A stretch of 33,346 bases of DNA, from positions 1-33,346 of the forward strand of contig CASEAR010000033.1 in the NCBI GenBank assembly GCA_949285835.1, given 5' to 3'. Shown here in pieces: positions 32,306-33,346 of the stretch. The notes under the pieces are model-generated. The model did not search any database, had not been told where the DNA came from, and was given only the letters and a program-made list of their open reading frames with translations. A program made the position numbers and the translations under genes. Positions within the stretch are counted from its first letter, which is position 1. Every line of letters starts with the position of its first letter. The stretch comes from an uncultured Verrucomicrobiota bacterium (GTDB taxonomy: Bacteria; Verrucomicrobiota; Kiritimatiellia; RFP12; UBA3636).

Positions 32306-33026
32306 GCAAAGTTTGATGTGCCGAATACGCGGGAAAGCTGCAGAATGCGGCGTCCATACCCAAAGAAAGGATTGCAGAATGAAAAGAAACAGCAAAAAGA
32401 GGCGCATTCCCATTGCCGCCATGCGGGCAGATCATTTTTGGAAAACAGTGATGTTTCGCTTTCTGCTAAAATGGAATCTTCAACAGCATCCACGCAGAAA
32501 GGGAACATCATGGCAGGTTATAGCAAATATCCTCAACCTCGGGCACATCTTGAGTTTGAAGGCCGCGAATGAATGCGCGCAGCACAGTCATACAGCATGA
32601 CCTCATGAAAATTGTTCCATTTAATTTGTAATTCACCAGAGCTGAATGTGCGCGCGTTGTGTCATAAGGCGGCACCAATCGAAACTCTCCGGTGTCTTTA
32701 AAAACGGCGCGACTCCGAAGATCCGCGCCGTCGGAACCGGCTCTCCCATGCCGGGCAGCAGGTCAGGGGCGGCCCTCCTGCCGGCGGATGCCTCCGGAAT
32801 TTCGCCGGGACACTTCTGCCTGTGGCTGCGATCGACGGCTAACTGGAGTTGCCGGAAGAGCCAGAGCTGAGAACACACCGACAGGGTGAGCGAATTTAAA
32901 CACATTAACTGGAGGGGAAGCACCAAAAAACGGTCAACTGCCGGAAAGTGTGAGACCGTGCGAACTGTCGTAGGTGCAGATCGAGCCGCTTGATACAACG
33001 CGGCGTCGGAAAACAGGCGGACGGGT
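32306..33026. other. Gene-poor gap near the right edge
   Basis: Apart from the weak 73-codon frame at 32379, these 721 bases hold nothing I can name. The 32640-32900 stretch gives unstructured translations in all frames. An imperfect inverted repeat (near GCCGGGCAGCAGG and CCTCCTGCCGGC, about 32750-32790) is present. ACCAAAAAACGG near 32925 could be a weak leftward terminator for the gene at the right edge. Confidence 0.45.
32379..32600 (+). CDS. Possible small basic protein (weak)
   Basis: The 73-codon frame starts with ATG after AAAGGATTGCAG, a fair ribosome binding site. It encodes a Lys/Arg-rich start (MKRNSKKRRIPIAAMRADHF) and a short hydrophobic-aromatic middle. I recognise no family. 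It points away from the oxidoreductase operon. Overlapping frames of similar length exist on both strands, so it may be chance. Confidence 0.2.
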   Translation: MKRNSKKRRIPIAAMRADHFWKTVMFRFLLKWNLQQHPRRKGTSWQVIANILNLGHILSLKAANECAQHSHTA

Positions 33027-33346
33027 CTAGCGCGGGAAAGTGAATCTCGACAGCGCAAGGAACATTCTGGCAGAAAGGTATTTTTTCAGCCTTGCGGACA
33101 GGTTGGCCTTGGCGTGCGCTGTGTGCGGCCGTCTCATGGCGATGAGTTTTTCCGGCGGCATCAGCCCGGCGGCTTTTATTCCGCTTCCGAGCAGTGCATA
33201 GTCGGCGCACATCTGATCTCTTTTTGAGAATCTGACGTATGTTTTCCACCATATCTGCGAAAACTTCACAGCTTCCGGCGTCATATGCTTCCGGTGTATT
33301 ACGCTGCACATATGAAGCCCGGCGTGCGGCGGAAAACCGGATTTTT
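33027..33346 (-). CDS. C-terminal part of a DUF616-type glycosyltransferase-like protein (5' end outside window)
   Basis: The leftward frame is open from the right edge to the stop at 33027-33029, giving 105 codons plus two bases. The ATG at 33311 is not the true start, because the upstream codons continue in frame as SGFPPHAGLH. The pattern GFPPHAGLHMCSVIHRKH, then FSQIWWKTYVRFSKRDQMCA and DYALLGSG, matches the C-terminal region of DUF616 (TOD1/MUCI70-type) glycosyltransferase-like proteins, where GLxExGVIxRxH and SxRDQLSFxYVLWK are typical. The end is basic (LSARLKKYLSARMF). Such proteins are often in polysaccharide gene clusters. The family call rests on a short stretch. Confidence 0.55.
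   Translation of the reverse strand, partial: KSGFPPHAGLHMCSVIHRKHMTPEAVKFSQIWWKTYVRFSKRDQMCADYALLGSGIKAAGLMPPEKLIAMRRPHTAHAKANLSARLKKYLSARMFLALSRFTFPR

Noticed and set aside
32201..32422. Minus-strand 73-codon frame with a hydrophobic start (LFLLFLFILQSFLWVW)
   Set aside because: It looks like a signal peptide, but it runs through the oxidoreductase promoter and its ribosome binding site, and the rest has no protein character.
1..33346. CRISPR array, riboswitch or rRNA
   Set aside because: No regularly spaced repeats, no known riboswitch core in the leaders, and no rRNA-like stretch were seen.

Overview
This window reads as chromosomal DNA from a Gram-negative bacterium, most likely of the Planctomycetes-Verrucomicrobia-Lentisphaerae group and perhaps Lentisphaerota. 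This rests on gene content, not a marker gene. There is a heptosyltransferase-type glycosyltransferase (LPS outer membrane), a MoxR/DUF58/giant-vWA operon of the kind seen in that group, secreted alpha/alpha-toroid (prenyltransferase/squalene-cyclase repeat) proteins, and a ThuA plus Gfo/Idh/MocA sugar-type operon. GC content is fairly high and GTG/TTG starts occur.

Left part (1-3.8 kb): the first 135 bases hold the start of a leftward gene resembling the N-terminus of IS30-family transposases. A tight rightward cluster follows: GT9 glycosyltransferase, queA (queuosine), a YbgC-like thioesterase and an EpmA-like lysyl-tRNA-synthetase paralogue.

Central part (4.1-18.3 kb): about 14 kb of co-directional, closely packed genes form one probable operon. 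They encode a cytoplasmic FHA-MoxR AAA+ fusion, a DUF58 vWA-type protein, two very large membrane vWA proteins (one carrying a PA14 domain), a large membrane protein with a coiled-coil region of about 400 residues, and two tandem exported toroid proteins of 350 aa each. A hairpin followed by a T run lies just after the last gene. This is the best candidate here for an incompletely described system: an AAA+/vWA machine in the inner membrane working with periplasmic partners. Its function cannot be read from the sequence.

18.9-26.0 kb: ilvD stands alone. Next comes a likely operon of asd (diaminopimelate/lysine/threonine precursor), a 4'-phosphopantetheinyl transferase, a PbpA-like class B penicillin-binding protein and its SEDS (RodA/FtsW) glycosyltransferase partner. 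Apart from the phosphopantetheinyl transferase the theme is peptidoglycan supply and polymerisation.

Right part (26-33.3 kb): coding density is lower. It holds a leftward tRNA-Cys(GCA) with encoded CCA, a protein joining a degenerate metallophosphoesterase domain to an intact PHP domain, and leftward manA-like, ThuA-like and Gfo/Idh/MocA genes. The last two form an operon with a good sigma70-type promoter. At the right edge is the C-terminal part of a gene resembling DUF616-type glycosyltransferases. Several gene-poor gaps of 330-820 bases hold strong inverted repeats but no convincing genes. All family assignments are from motif recognition by eye; no database search was run.
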